The notes beneath the pieces are model-generated. The model did not search any database, was not told the origin of the DNA, and saw only the letters and a list, made by a program, of their open reading frames with translations. From JBOFEH01 sp051650265 (GTDB lineage Bacteria; Bacillota; Clostridia; Lachnospirales; Cellulosilyticaceae), in NCBI GenBank assembly GCA_051650265.1, contig JBOFIR010000072.1:1-19921 (forward strand): 19,921 bases of DNA, in the 5' to 3' direction. The position numbers were made by a program, and so were the translations under genes. Shown piece by piece: positions 1 through 7,402 of the stretch; positions within the stretch are counted from its first letter, which is position 1, and the number at the start of each line of letters is the position of its first letter.

Positions 1-1
1 T

Positions 2-619
2 ACATGGGTAGAGGGCAATACTATGAAGGATCTTGCAGACGGTTTACGCTCCGGGAAGTCTTTTGCTGTGACAGGCGATCTGATCGATGCACTTGACTTT
101 AGAGCGTCAGGTGTGAGTCAAGAAGTGGAGATGGGCGATACACTCAAAGTTAAAGCTGGTGAGGAAGTAACGCTCACTATGAGATTCAAAAGTCCAGAAG
201 TGAACAACTACGAGACACTATTTGGTGCAGAGACAACCACCACCAATCAAGTGGGAGTAGATCATATTGATCTGATCTCAGGTGAGATTACAGGGAAGGT
301 TGATCCAAGTAGTGATGCCTATAAAAAGGATACAAATGATACGACACAAGTGATTGAGACATTCACAAGTGAAGACTGGACAATGGATGAACAAGGGTAT
401 AACGTATTGACTTTTACGCTAAAAGCAGATAAGGATCGTTATTACAGACTCAGAGGAACGAATCTTGCATCAAGTGTAGAGGGTCAAACAGATGAATTAG
501 GGAATCCACTCAAGGATGTGAAGAAAAATCGTCCATCTGCAGATGCAGTCAACGACCATAACTATGCAGATTTATGGTTCTATGGGAATCCAATCTTTAT
601 AGATGTACAAGGAAAATAA
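2..619 (+). CDS. PHP-type phosphoesterase-like protein, C-terminal part (5' end outside window)
   Basis: The frame is open from the first bases of the window (codons before the Met at 23 read Thr-Trp-Val-Glu-Gly-Asn-Thr), so this is the tail of a longer gene and the Met at 23 is not a convincing start: no Shine-Dalgarno sequence precedes it. About 205 residues are visible. The opening part (LRSGKSFAVTGDLIDALDF) and the end (YADLWFYGNPIFIDV) resemble, from memory, the C-terminal region of secreted or periplasmic PHP-domain metal-dependent phosphoesterases. In these proteins a 'range of short-lived names and settings' motif LRxGxxFAVTGDLI closes the catalytic barrel and a beta-sandwich-like extension follows. 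The catalytic metal ligands would lie upstream and cannot be checked. The many Asp, Thr and Lys residues fit an exported protein. It ends just before a terminator and is convergent with the metalloregulator. The substrate is unknown. Confidence 0.6.
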   Translation, partial: TWVEGNTMKDLADGLRSGKSFAVTGDLIDALDFRASGVSQEVEMGDTLKVKAGEEVTLTMRFKSPEVNNYETLFGAETTTTNQVGVDHIDLISGEITGKVDPSSDAYKKDTNDTTQVIETFTSEDWTMDEQGYNVLTFTLKADKDRYYRLRGTNLASSVEGQTDELGNPLKDVKKNRPSADAVNDHNYADLWFYGNPIFIDVQGK

Positions 620-626
620 TAGTGCG

Positions 627-658
627 AAAAAGAGGGCTGAAATTTAGCCCTCTTTTTT
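627..658. terminator. Bidirectional intrinsic terminator between convergent genes
   Basis: A perfect 8-bp stem (AGAGGGCT at 631-638, AGCCCTCT at 646-653) encloses a 7-nt loop. It is flanked by A4 on the left and a T run to 658 on the right, so a U-tract follows the hairpin on either strand. It ends the PHP-like gene and also the metalloregulator gene, whose stop codon (644-646) lies across the loop/stem border. Confidence 0.85.
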
Positions 659-1015
659 GTGTACCATTTTTTTGATTGCATCAAAGCTTTCACTACTCAG
701 AATATGTTCAATTTTACAAGCATCGTCTAAGGCGGTTTGCTCGCTCACACCGATTTGTTGTAGAAAAGCAAATAGAATTTCGTGTTTTTCATAAATCATT
801 TCTGCAAGGGATCTGCCGGATTCTGTTAAGTAAATAAAACCAGAATCCATCATAGTGATGTAGTCTTTTTCACGAAGACTTTTTACAGCAGCGCTTACAC
901 TAGATTTTTTGAAGCCAAGTTCATTCGCAATATCAACTGAACGCACTACAGGAAGTTTTTTGCTGAGTAGAAAGATGGTCTCTAAATAGTTTTCTGTAGA
1001 TTCATTGGTTGCCAT
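644..1015 (-). CDS. DtxR/MntR-family metal-dependent transcriptional regulator
   Basis: A 123-residue repressor of the short MntR size, with no C-terminal SH3/FeoA domain. An N-terminal winged helix (about residues 8-65: sensor helix, then ANELGFKKSSVSAAVKSL as the recognition region, then a wing) is followed by the dimerisation and metal-binding helices. Aligning from memory to MntR and DtxR, metal-site candidates are Glu12, His78, Cys100, Glu103 and His104. The ACKIEH stretch has Cys where DtxR has Cys102 and MntR has Glu99, and Asn9 replaces MntR Asp8, so Fe(II) sensing is more likely than Mn(II). The ATG at 1015 was chosen over the upstream ATG at 1027 because GAGGT sits 5 nt before it and the family normally starts close to the sensor helix. 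It lies downstream of the AraC-type gene and next to a siderophore operon, whose iron repressor it probably is (inference). Confidence 0.82.
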   Translation of the reverse strand: MATNESTENYLETIFLLSKKLPVVRSVDIANELGFKKSSVSAAVKSLREKDYITMMDSGFIYLTESGRSLAEMIYEKHEILFAFLQQIGVSEQTALDDACKIEHILSSESFDAIKKMVHKKEG

Positions 1016-1020
1016 AATTA

Positions 1021-1025
1021 ACCTC
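1021..1025 (-). promoter_or_regulatory. Ribosome binding site that sets the metalloregulator start
   Basis: GAGGT on the minus strand lies 5 nt upstream of the ATG at 1015-1013. It overlaps the alternative upstream ATG (1027-1025), which has no Shine-Dalgarno sequence of its own. This supports the shorter 123-residue product. Confidence 0.6.
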
Positions 1026-1057
1026 ATTCATGTCAAATTAAAAGTTTAGTTAAAGCC

Positions 1058-1086
1058 AGTATAACATGATGTCACTTAGGTTTCAA
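1058..1086 (-). promoter_or_regulatory. Probable sigma-A promoter for the metalloregulator gene
   Basis: On the minus strand TTGAAA (1086-1081), a 17-nt spacer and TATACT (1063-1058) form a near-consensus promoter. The -35 element overlaps the stop codon of the AraC-type gene, so the regulator can be transcribed independently. The leader just downstream carries AACTAAA (about 1052-1046), similar to the AACTAAC half-sites in front of the siderophore operon. Autoregulation is therefore possible but unproven. Confidence 0.5.
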
Positions 1087-2096
1087 ATATGAGCGTGGTA
1101 GCGGTATTCAAGAGGTGTGCAGTGGTAGGTTTGGCGGAACATTTTGATAAAGTGGCTTGTATACGGATAGCCGACTTCAGATCCGATTGCTGCAATGCTT
1201 TCATCAGTCGTACGAAGCAAATGGGCAGCATGTGCCATGCGCGTCGTTGTAATGAATTTGCCAATGGGGAGATGATAATAATAGGCGAACCCAGCTTTGA
1301 GTTTTTGAGGGTTGAGCAGCACAAGCTCACTAAGGTGATCGATTGTAGGTGGCGCAGCAATATTTTCTGTGAGGATGTGATGTGCTTTTTGGATTGCACG
1401 GAGATCCGAACTCGTGAGATGAAGATAACGATTGGTTCCGATCTTCACTTTCCCATGATAAAGCTGTTTGTTAAAGTCGTTGTCAGGGTTACTTTCAATA
1501 GTTTGTATGAAGTGGGCGATGCACTCTAAAACAGCACTTTCAAGAAATAGGGGAGTAAGCTGATTGTGCTGTGCGAGATTCTGAAGTTTTTTGAGTATAG
1601 ATAGAATCTCAAGAGGAAGATAGTGATAAGTAAAATTTGTAGTAAACTTTTTAAAGTCAAAGTTTGTATGAAATTGGCGCGCCAAAATATCTTCAAAATA
1701 AGTCTGCTGAATGAGAAATTCAGCACCATGAAAATGTTGGCCACTTTGCCAGGATTGCGTACCTTTAATATCTTCTTCAATTACAAAGAATGAGGAAGGC
1801 TTGAAAGAGGCGCTTGCTTGATTTTCGAGTTTGAACTGAGTCGTACCTTGATAAACTGTGCCAAAACGGACAAGCGTCTCAGGGTTATCAAAGTGAATCT
1901 GAAAGGGTGTTGAAACAGTATAGTCGGCAATACCAAAAGAATAATAGCCAGGACGCTCAAAAAATAGGAAATAGCCATTTTCTATGTGAGTAGGATCTTT
2001 GTAGAGGGTGAGATGCCCCTGGAGATGTGCACTAAACCCTAATTGCATCAGTACAGTCTCTCTAAAAAGTTTGGAAGAAGTAACAAAAGGTTGCAT
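1083..2096 (-). CDS. AraC-family transcriptional regulator (siderophore-regulator type)
   Basis: A 337-residue regulator. The N-terminal 200 or so residues form an effector-binding domain with a cupin-like HFHGAEF stretch near residue 125. The C-terminal 100 residues are the AraC double helix-turn-helix. The second HTH is clear near the end: IAAIGSEVGYPYTSHFIKMFR followed by CTPLEYR, close to the family pattern IAxxxGF..xSxFxxxFkxxxGxTPxxYR. Length and layout match PchR/YbtA-like regulators, which sense a siderophore or ferri-siderophore and activate its uptake genes (family knowledge). The ATG at 2096 has GAAAGGA upstream. It diverges from the uptake operon across 224 bp that hold promoters for both, which supports local control of that operon (inference). 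The effector cannot be deduced. Confidence 0.85.
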   Translation of the reverse strand: MQPFVTSSKLFRETVLMQLGFSAHLQGHLTLYKDPTHIENGYFLFFERPGYYSFGIADYTVSTPFQIHFDNPETLVRFGTVYQGTTQFKLENQASASFKPSSFFVIEEDIKGTQSWQSGQHFHGAEFLIQQTYFEDILARQFHTNFDFKKFTTNFTYHYLPLEILSILKKLQNLAQHNQLTPLFLESAVLECIAHFIQTIESNPDNDFNKQLYHGKVKIGTNRYLHLTSSDLRAIQKAHHILTENIAAPPTIDHLSELVLLNPQKLKAGFAYYYHLPIGKFITTTRMAHAAHLLRTTDESIAAIGSEVGYPYTSHFIKMFRQTYHCTPLEYRYHAHI

Positions 2097-2128
2097 AATA
2101 TTGAATTCCTTTCAAAAAATATAACATA

Positions 2129-2157
2129 AGTATAGTAGTTCCCTAGGAATTGATCAA
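2129..2157 (-). promoter_or_regulatory. Sigma-A promoter for the AraC-type regulator
   Basis: On the minus strand TTGATC (2157-2152), a 17-nt spacer and TATACT (2134-2129) lie about 30 nt ahead of the start codon. An inverted repeat TTCC-CTA-GGAA (2139-2149) sits inside the spacer and could be an operator. That part is speculative. Confidence 0.6.
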
Positions 2158-2207
2158 GGCCATTATAATACATTTTGATGATAAAATAATGATATTAGAT
2201 GAAAAAC

Positions 2208-2237
2208 TTGCCTAATAAGTCGCTCTATCGCTATAAT
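2208..2237 (+). promoter_or_regulatory. Sigma-A promoter of the siderophore uptake operon
   Basis: TTGCCT (2208-2213), an 18-nt spacer and a perfect TATAAT (2232-2237) place the transcription start near 2244, leaving a leader of about 75 nt before the binding-protein gene. No other promoter of similar quality was seen in the divergent region on this strand. Confidence 0.65.
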
Positions 2238-2247
2238 CCTAATTAAG

Positions 2248-2265
2248 AGTTAGCTATAACTAACT
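2248..2265. promoter_or_regulatory. Palindromic operator, probable iron box over the transcription start
   Basis: AGTTAG-N6-CTAACT is a palindrome matching at 16 of 18 positions, starting 10 nt after the -10 element and so covering or abutting the expected start. Its arms resemble the TTAG/CTAA arms of DtxR-type iron boxes (established for DtxR/IdeR). A repressor bound here would block the uptake operon. AACTAAC at 2258-2264 recurs at 2278-2284, exactly 20 bp on, which could be a second binding register. Which regulator binds is inference. Confidence 0.5.
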
Positions 2266-2320
2266 ACAGGTAGTCGGAACTAACAAAATAAAAGAGAATG
2301 AATGAAGAGAGGGATAGAAG

Positions 2321-3283
2321 ATGAAGAAAATGATAGGGCTCATCATGAGCATTTTAGTATTAGCATTGGGACTAGTAGGCTGTACAACAAGCAGTACAGA
2401 GTCCTCCCAAGTGCCAAGCACAGAAAGTAGTCAAGAAACACGCACAGTGACAGATATAAGAGGAAACGTTGAAATCCCTGTGAATCCACAACGTATTGTA
2501 GACATTAGTGGTGCAAGTGATATCTTATCACTTTTGGGATATGAAGTGATTGGTACAGCAAATAGCGATGGTTATGATTATACAAAGTTTCCGAGTTATT
2601 TAGAAGGCGTATTGGGGCATGCACAGATCCTAGGTTATAGTATGTTAGCGGAGATGGATGTTGAGGCTATTATTGGTCTTAATCCAGATTTGATTGTCAT
2701 CTCAACAGTACAAGAAAAGATGTACGAGCAATTATCAAAGGTTGCACCGGTTGTGATGATCGAGATGAAACAAATGGATTGGAAAGAGGATTTCATGCAT
2801 ATCGCGCAGATCTTTGGTGAAGAAGAAAAAGCGGTAGCATGGATTGATACGTATTTAGCAAAAGCAGCAGTAGTTGGAGACAAGATTAAAGCGGAGCAAG
2901 GTGGGGGCAGTAGTTACTTAGCCTTTTTGGCAAGCGGTGGTAGTTTATTTATCTTTGATGGTGCAGGGCTTGGAACAATACTTTATGATGACATGGGCTT
3001 AGCAAAGCCCGAAGGGATGCCGATGCAAGAAGATATGAGTTTACCGGTAGTTACATTTGAAGGCTTAGCACAAATTAATGCCGATTACATTTTTGCGATT
3101 GCAACGGATGAAGATCTTGCTACTTTGACAGCGAGTAGTATTTGGAAGGGCACAGAGGCCGTGAAAAAAGGTAATGTCGTGACATTACCAGCAAGTCCAT
3201 ACTTTAACCAAGGTTATAGCCCTATAGGTAGACTTGCTTTTGTAGAAGAAATAGAAGCGCTGTTAGCAGGGATGCATGAGTAA
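2321..3283 (+). CDS. Ferri-siderophore ABC transporter, substrate-binding lipoprotein
   Basis: A 320-residue member of the FecB/FhuD type (periplasmic binding protein family 2). The N-terminus is a lipoprotein signal: KK, a hydrophobic stretch, then lipobox L-V-G-C with Cys21, followed by a Ser/Thr-rich linker to about residue 40. The mature part starts with RTVTDIRGNVEIP and PQRIVDISGASDILSLLG, typical of the family's first lobe. It continues with GLNPDLIVIS, a long backbone helix and a second lobe ending in YFNQGYSPIGRLAFVEEI. It captures ferri-siderophore (or haem/cobalamin-like ligand) outside the membrane and passes it to the permeases. It is first in a five-gene operon and overlaps the next gene by 8 nt. 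AraC and DtxR neighbours favour an iron-siderophore substrate over vitamin B12. The start has GAGAGGGATAG upstream. Confidence 0.92.
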   Translation: MKKMIGLIMSILVLALGLVGCTTSSTESSQVPSTESSQETRTVTDIRGNVEIPVNPQRIVDISGASDILSLLGYEVIGTANSDGYDYTKFPSYLEGVLGHAQILGYSMLAEMDVEAIIGLNPDLIVISTVQEKMYEQLSKVAPVVMIEMKQMDWKEDFMHIAQIFGEEEKAVAWIDTYLAKAAVVGDKIKAEQGGGSSYLAFLASGGSLFIFDGAGLGTILYDDMGLAKPEGMPMQEDMSLPVVTFEGLAQINADYIFAIATDEDLATLTASSIWKGTEAVKKGNVVTLPASPYFNQGYSPIGRLAFVEEIEALLAGMHE

Positions 3284-4256
3284 GAAAAATATCTTTTTTG
3301 TTATTGCATGCAGCATTGTGGCGATTATAGGGCTAGTGATTGCCATATGTGCGGGCGCCAAGCAGATACCTTTAGAAACTGTATGGAATAGTATTTTTCA
3401 TTATGAAGATCTTTTAGATATGCAATTAGTTCGAGATGTACGTCTGCCAAGAGTGATTGCGACAGCCTTGGTAGGCGGTATTCTTGGTATGAGTGGAGCG
3501 ATGATGCAAGGGGTTACAAGAAATCCTGTTGCAGAACCTTCCTTGATGGGAATCACGCAAGGTGCAACCTTTGCCATTGCACTAGTAGGTGCAAATACAT
3601 CTTTATATGGGTTGTTAGGGAATACAGCAGCAGCCTTCCTTGGTGCACTTGTGAGTGGCCTTTTGGTGCTTGGCTTTAGTATGAAAAATGCAAGGAATAT
3701 GAATATATCCAGATTGTTATTAGCAGGTACGGCCTTAAGTACTTTCTTTATTTCCATGGCGACGGTGATTGCACTGCTGACGAATAAGTCACAAAATCTT
3801 GCTTTTTGGATTTCAGGAGGATTCCGTGCAGTGACTTGGGAGAGTGTGATGTTAGTGATGCTCGTAGGCGGTAGTACAACGCTTTTAGCACTTTTCTTGG
3901 CACCTCGCATTAATATTGTAAGTTTAGGTGAAGATGTTTGTATTGGACTTGGAGAAAACCCTGTGAGGATTCGTATGTATACATTGCTGCTCATTATTCC
4001 TATGTGTGCAGTGAGTGTCGCGGTAGCTGGCAATGTCGCTTTTGTAGGTTTGATTGTGCCACACATTGTGCGTAAGGTTGTAGGACAAGATTATAGGAAG
4101 ATCATGCCGATCTCGTTTCTAGGAGGCGCCACGTTAGTGATATGGGCAGATGTATTTGCCAGATTAGTAGATCAGCCTTATGAAACACCAATAGGCCTCT
4201 TTACATCGATCATAGGTGTCCCTTTATTTATAGGGATGGTCAGAAAGGAACGCTAA
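3276..4256 (+). CDS. Ferri-siderophore ABC transporter, FecCD-type permease 1
   Basis: A 326-residue integral membrane protein of the FecCD/BtuC family with about ten hydrophobic segments. Recognisable family signatures are VRDVRLPRVIATALVGG near residue 50, AMMQGVTRNPVAEPSLMGI near 75, the cytoplasmic coupling-loop sequence GLGENPVR near 230, and GNVAFVGLIVPHIVRK near 255. Its ATG lies inside the binding-protein gene (8-nt overlap, ATGAGTAA), implying translational coupling. It pairs with the next gene's product to form the membrane channel. Confidence 0.93.
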   Translation: MSKKNIFFVIACSIVAIIGLVIAICAGAKQIPLETVWNSIFHYEDLLDMQLVRDVRLPRVIATALVGGILGMSGAMMQGVTRNPVAEPSLMGITQGATFAIALVGANTSLYGLLGNTAAAFLGALVSGLLVLGFSMKNARNMNISRLLLAGTALSTFFISMATVIALLTNKSQNLAFWISGGFRAVTWESVMLVMLVGGSTTLLALFLAPRINIVSLGEDVCIGLGENPVRIRMYTLLLIIPMCAVSVAVAGNVAFVGLIVPHIVRKVVGQDYRKIMPISFLGGATLVIWADVFARLVDQPYETPIGLFTSIIGVPLFIGMVRKER

Positions 4257-4258
4257 AA

Positions 4259-5260
4259 ATGAAAAAACGTGTCATTGTCGTGAGTATCCTTACAAGTCTT
4301 TTGTTTGGGGTTATCTTTTTGTTAGCAGTGAGCTGGGGCAGTCATACCATGACATTTCAACAGGTATTAAGGACTTTAGTAGGGGGCGGCGATCACCTTC
4401 AAAATATCACGGTATGGGATATTCGCATGCCTCGCATAGTGATGGCTATAGTGGTAGCAGTGGCCTTATCAACAGCAGGCTGTATCTTGCAAAGCGTAAC
4501 AAAGAATGAACTGGCAGAACCTGGGATGATAGGGATTAATGCAGGTGCAGCACTAGCAGTTGTGTTTTTGATCTCGTATGGCCAAACAAGTTATTACGAT
4601 AGTATGGGAAGTGCTGCATTATTGATGATGCCAATGGTGGCAATCATGGGCGCACTGATCAGCGGTGGGCTGATCTATCGGTTAAGTGATAAACAAGGTA
4701 TTTCGCCAACACGTCTGATCCTCACAGGGATTGGTGTCAATGTAGGCATCAATGCGGTGATTTCTCTGTATCAACTTAATATGTCTAAAGGTGACTATAA
4801 TCAAGTGCTGACATGGATTAGCGGAAGTCTATGGGGAAGTAGCTGGAAGTTCTTTGTGTTGATTGCACCATTAGTCGTGTTATTTCTAGGATTAGTCATC
4901 TGGAAGACGAAAATTTTAGATGTACTAAGTCTTGGTGATGAGCTTGCAATTGGGCTTGGCGTCAATGTAGAGAAGGAACGTAAAATACTATTTTTCTATG
5001 CAACCGCGTTAGCTGCCCTTGCAACGGCAGTCGCAGGGAACATTGCATTTTTAGGTTTGTTGGGGCCACATATTGCGAAGCGATTAGTTGGTCCGATCCA
5101 TAGAAGGCAAATTCCTATTGCAGCTTTGATCAGCAGTAGCTTAATTATTTTTGCAGATACGTTATCAAGAAATATTTTCTCACCTATTGAGATTCCGGTG
5201 GGTGTTACATTGTCAATTATTGGTGTACCTTATTTTATTTATTTAATGATGAAAGAATAG
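4259..5260 (+). CDS. Ferri-siderophore ABC transporter, FecCD-type permease 2
   Basis: A 333-residue paralogue of the preceding permease. Matching landmarks are VWDIRMPRIVMAIVVAV near residue 50, CILQSVTKNELAEPGMIGI near 75, GLGVNVEKER near 235 as the coupling loop, and GNIAFLGLLGPHIAKRLVG near 260. It starts 2 nt after the previous stop. Two different FecCD proteins side by side is the usual arrangement for heterodimeric siderophore permeases, as in FepDG or FhuBG of Bacillus. Confidence 0.93.
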   Translation: MKKRVIVVSILTSLLFGVIFLLAVSWGSHTMTFQQVLRTLVGGGDHLQNITVWDIRMPRIVMAIVVAVALSTAGCILQSVTKNELAEPGMIGINAGAALAVVFLISYGQTSYYDSMGSAALLMMPMVAIMGALISGGLIYRLSDKQGISPTRLILTGIGVNVGINAVISLYQLNMSKGDYNQVLTWISGSLWGSSWKFFVLIAPLVVLFLGLVIWKTKILDVLSLGDELAIGLGVNVEKERKILFFYATALAALATAVAGNIAFLGLLGPHIAKRLVGPIHRRQIPIAALISSSLIIFADTLSRNIFSPIEIPVGVTLSIIGVPYFIYLMMKE

Positions 5261-5277
5261 ACCTAGAGGAGGGACAA

Positions 5278-6072
5278 ATGGAAGCGATAAAAGCAACAAA
5301 CTTAGATGTGGCATATGAACACAAATACATTATCAAAAATATGAATCTTGAGATTCCAAAAGGAAAGATTACCATGATTATTGGTGCAAATGGTTGCGGG
5401 AAATCAACTTTATTGAAAACAATTGCCCGTATCATCAGACCTAAAAAAGGTGAAATCTGGCTTGGGGGTGCTAACATCAAAGAACAAGCACCCAAAGAGA
5501 TTGCAAAGAAAATGGCAGTTCTGCCACAAAGTCCAGTTGTTCCTTCAGGGCTTTTAGTCAAAGAATTAGTCGCCTATGGACGCTTCCCTTATCAAAGTGC
5601 ATTAGGCGGCCTAAAAGAAGAAGATCTTGCACAAGTGGACTGGGCAATGGCAGTGACAGGCATAAGTGAGTTTGCTAATCGCTCCGTAGAAAGTCTATCG
5701 GGGGGACAGAGACAACGTGCGTGGATTGCCATGGCACTTGCCCAAGAGACAGAGATTCTCGTATTAGATGAACCAACGACCTATCTTGATATGGCGCATC
5801 AATTGGAGATTTTGCTTCTGTTACAAAAGCTTAACCAAGAGCAAAATCGTACCATTGTTATGGTACTACACGAATTGAATAATGCTACAAAATTTGCAGA
5901 TCATCTTATTGGTGTGAAGTCAGGTAAAGTTGTATTTAGTGGACGCCCACTAGAAGTGGTTACAGAAGAAAATCTTTTCAATTTATATGGGATTGAGGCT
6001 AAGTTACAATTGGATGAACAAGGAAGATACCCAATCTGCATAGACTTTAGTATCGGAAGTAAGATGAGCTAG
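5278..6072 (+). CDS. Ferri-siderophore ABC transporter, ATP-binding protein
   Basis: A 264-residue FepC/FhuC-type ATPase. Visible motifs: Walker A GANGCGKST (residues 36-44), Q-loop around Gln84 (VLPQSP), signature LSGGQRQRAW (140-149), Walker B ILVLDEPT (160-167) with catalytic Glu165, D-loop YLDMAHQ, and switch His198 (VLHELN). All are intact, so it should be active. The TYLDMAHQ and VLHELNNA wording is characteristic of iron-siderophore/B12 importer ATPases. AGGAGGGACAA gives a strong ribosome site. The gene follows the second permease by 17 nt. Confidence 0.95.
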   Translation: MEAIKATNLDVAYEHKYIIKNMNLEIPKGKITMIIGANGCGKSTLLKTIARIIRPKKGEIWLGGANIKEQAPKEIAKKMAVLPQSPVVPSGLLVKELVAYGRFPYQSALGGLKEEDLAQVDWAMAVTGISEFANRSVESLSGGQRQRAWIAMALAQETEILVLDEPTTYLDMAHQLEILLLLQKLNQEQNRTIVMVLHELNNATKFADHLIGVKSGKVVFSGRPLEVVTEENLFNLYGIEAKLQLDEQGRYPICIDFSIGSKMS

Positions 6073-6084
6073 AAAGGGGCCTAC

Positions 6085-7329
6085 ATGCAAAAGCGATTAT
6101 ATCATAAAAATTTTACGATCTTAGTATTAGGACAGATGATCTCCTTATTTGGGAGTGCCATTCAGAGATTTGCACTGTCTTTATATTTATTAGATCTCAC
6201 AGGATCAGCAAGTTTGTTTGCGAGTATGCTTGCGATTTCTATGGTACCTATTGTACTTCTTTCCCCAGTAGCAGGGATTTTGGCGGATCGAGGCAATAAA
6301 AAAAGATTAATGATTGCATTAGACGTGATGAGTGGGCTGTTACTGATGTTTTATGCACTTATTCTGTTGCAAGGTAAAGATCATGTGATCATTATAGGTG
6401 CAGTCATGGTGCTGCTTTCAGCGATTGCAACAATTTATCAGCCTGTGGTCAATACCTGCATACCATTGATTATAGATGAAGAACAGCTTATAAGGGCAAA
6501 TGCAATCATTCAGCAAGTGTCTTCATTGAGTCATTTTTTAGGACCTATTTTAGCAGGTGTGCTTTATGGTGTCTTTGGAATCAAGGGTGTCATTTGTATT
6601 AATATGGTGAGTTTTTTAGGTTCAGCCGTACTAGAAGGCTTTTTGAAAATACCTAAAATCTCAAAGGCAAGAACGGATTCATTAAAAGAACTATTTGTTG
6701 GTGATATGAAAGAAAGCTATACGTATTTAAGATACAAAAATCCTATTATTTTTCGTATGCTCCTCTTTTCAGGATTGTATAATCTCTTTTTAGTGCCTGT
6801 ATTTAGTGTAGCGACACCATATGTGATCAAGGAGACATTAGGACTCTCTTCACAGATGTATGGACTCGCAGAAGGGATGATTGCACTTGGCATGATTCTA
6901 GGCGGTGGGCTGATTACTTGGAAGCCGGAGCTATTTCATATCAAGCGTGTATATCGCTTGCTTTATCTGACAACACTAGCGATGTTCGCCATGGGTGGGG
7001 CAATGGCTCTATTTAACTTTGGAAAGAGTTCAGCACATATTAGTGTAGGGATTCTTACAGTAGCAGGGATGCTGATTATGGGTGTATTAGGGATTGCCAA
7101 TGTCCTAAGTGCATCTTACTTGTACAAAGAAACGGAGCAGGTGTTGCTTGGTAAGGTTCTTGCCTTTGGTTCGGCATTTGCTACATTATGTATTCCTTTA
7201 GGCCAAATTTTATTTGGTGGTTTGATTGAAGTCTATGCGCAGTCTGTTCATTGGATTATTTACAGTGTAGCGCTTGCAGTATTTGGGGTAACGTTACTCG
7301 TGAGATGGAATGTAAAACAGATCAAATAA
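6085..7329 (+). CDS. MFS transporter, EntS-like (MFS_3 type)
   Basis: A 414-residue, twelve-span major facilitator. The N-terminal helix region LGQMISLFGSAIQRFALSLYL and the loop 2-3 motif A variant GILADRGNKKRLMI (near residues 64-77) are typical of the MFS_3 group, which includes the enterobactin exporter EntS and many uncharacterised multidrug-like efflux proteins. It follows the ATPase by 12 nt with AAAGGGG upstream and is the last gene before a strong terminator, so it is cotranscribed with the importer. No siderophore synthesis gene is in the window. Possible roles are release of iron-stripped siderophore, export of a siderophore made elsewhere, or uptake of a related chelate. Direction and substrate are inference. 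Confidence 0.82.
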   Translation: MQKRLYHKNFTILVLGQMISLFGSAIQRFALSLYLLDLTGSASLFASMLAISMVPIVLLSPVAGILADRGNKKRLMIALDVMSGLLLMFYALILLQGKDHVIIIGAVMVLLSAIATIYQPVVNTCIPLIIDEEQLIRANAIIQQVSSLSHFLGPILAGVLYGVFGIKGVICINMVSFLGSAVLEGFLKIPKISKARTDSLKELFVGDMKESYTYLRYKNPIIFRMLLFSGLYNLFLVPVFSVATPYVIKETLGLSSQMYGLAEGMIALGMILGGGLITWKPELFHIKRVYRLLYLTTLAMFAMGGAMALFNFGKSSAHISVGILTVAGMLIMGVLGIANVLSASYLYKETEQVLLGKVLAFGSAFATLCIPLGQILFGGLIEVYAQSVHWIIYSVALAVFGVTLLVRWNVKQIK

Positions 7330-7360
7330 ATGAGTTGATTGAGAGTGTACATAGAGAGTC

Positions 7361-7399
7361 AAAAAAGGGAGCGCGTGCGATGCACGTGCTCCCTTTTTT
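7361..7399. terminator. Strong bidirectional terminator between iron and purine operons
   Basis: AAAAAAGGGAGC-GCGTGC and GCACGT-GCTCCCTTTTTT pair over 18 bp (7361-7378 with 7382-7399, one G-T pair) around a 3-nt loop. The A6/T6 ends provide a U-tract on both strands. It lies 31 nt after the MFS stop and 3 nt past the xdhC stop, so it can end both convergent operons. Confidence 0.92.
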
Positions 7400-7402
7400 G
7401 AT

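Noticed and set aside
1089..1529. 146-codon open frame on the plus strand opposite the AraC-type gene
   Set aside because: It lies wholly antisense to a well-supported regulator, has no Shine-Dalgarno sequence and shows no recognisable domain.
2097..2320. Riboswitch or small RNA in the divergent regulatory region
   Set aside because: Only promoters and short inverted repeats are visible. No conserved riboswitch core or terminator-antiterminator pair was recognised.
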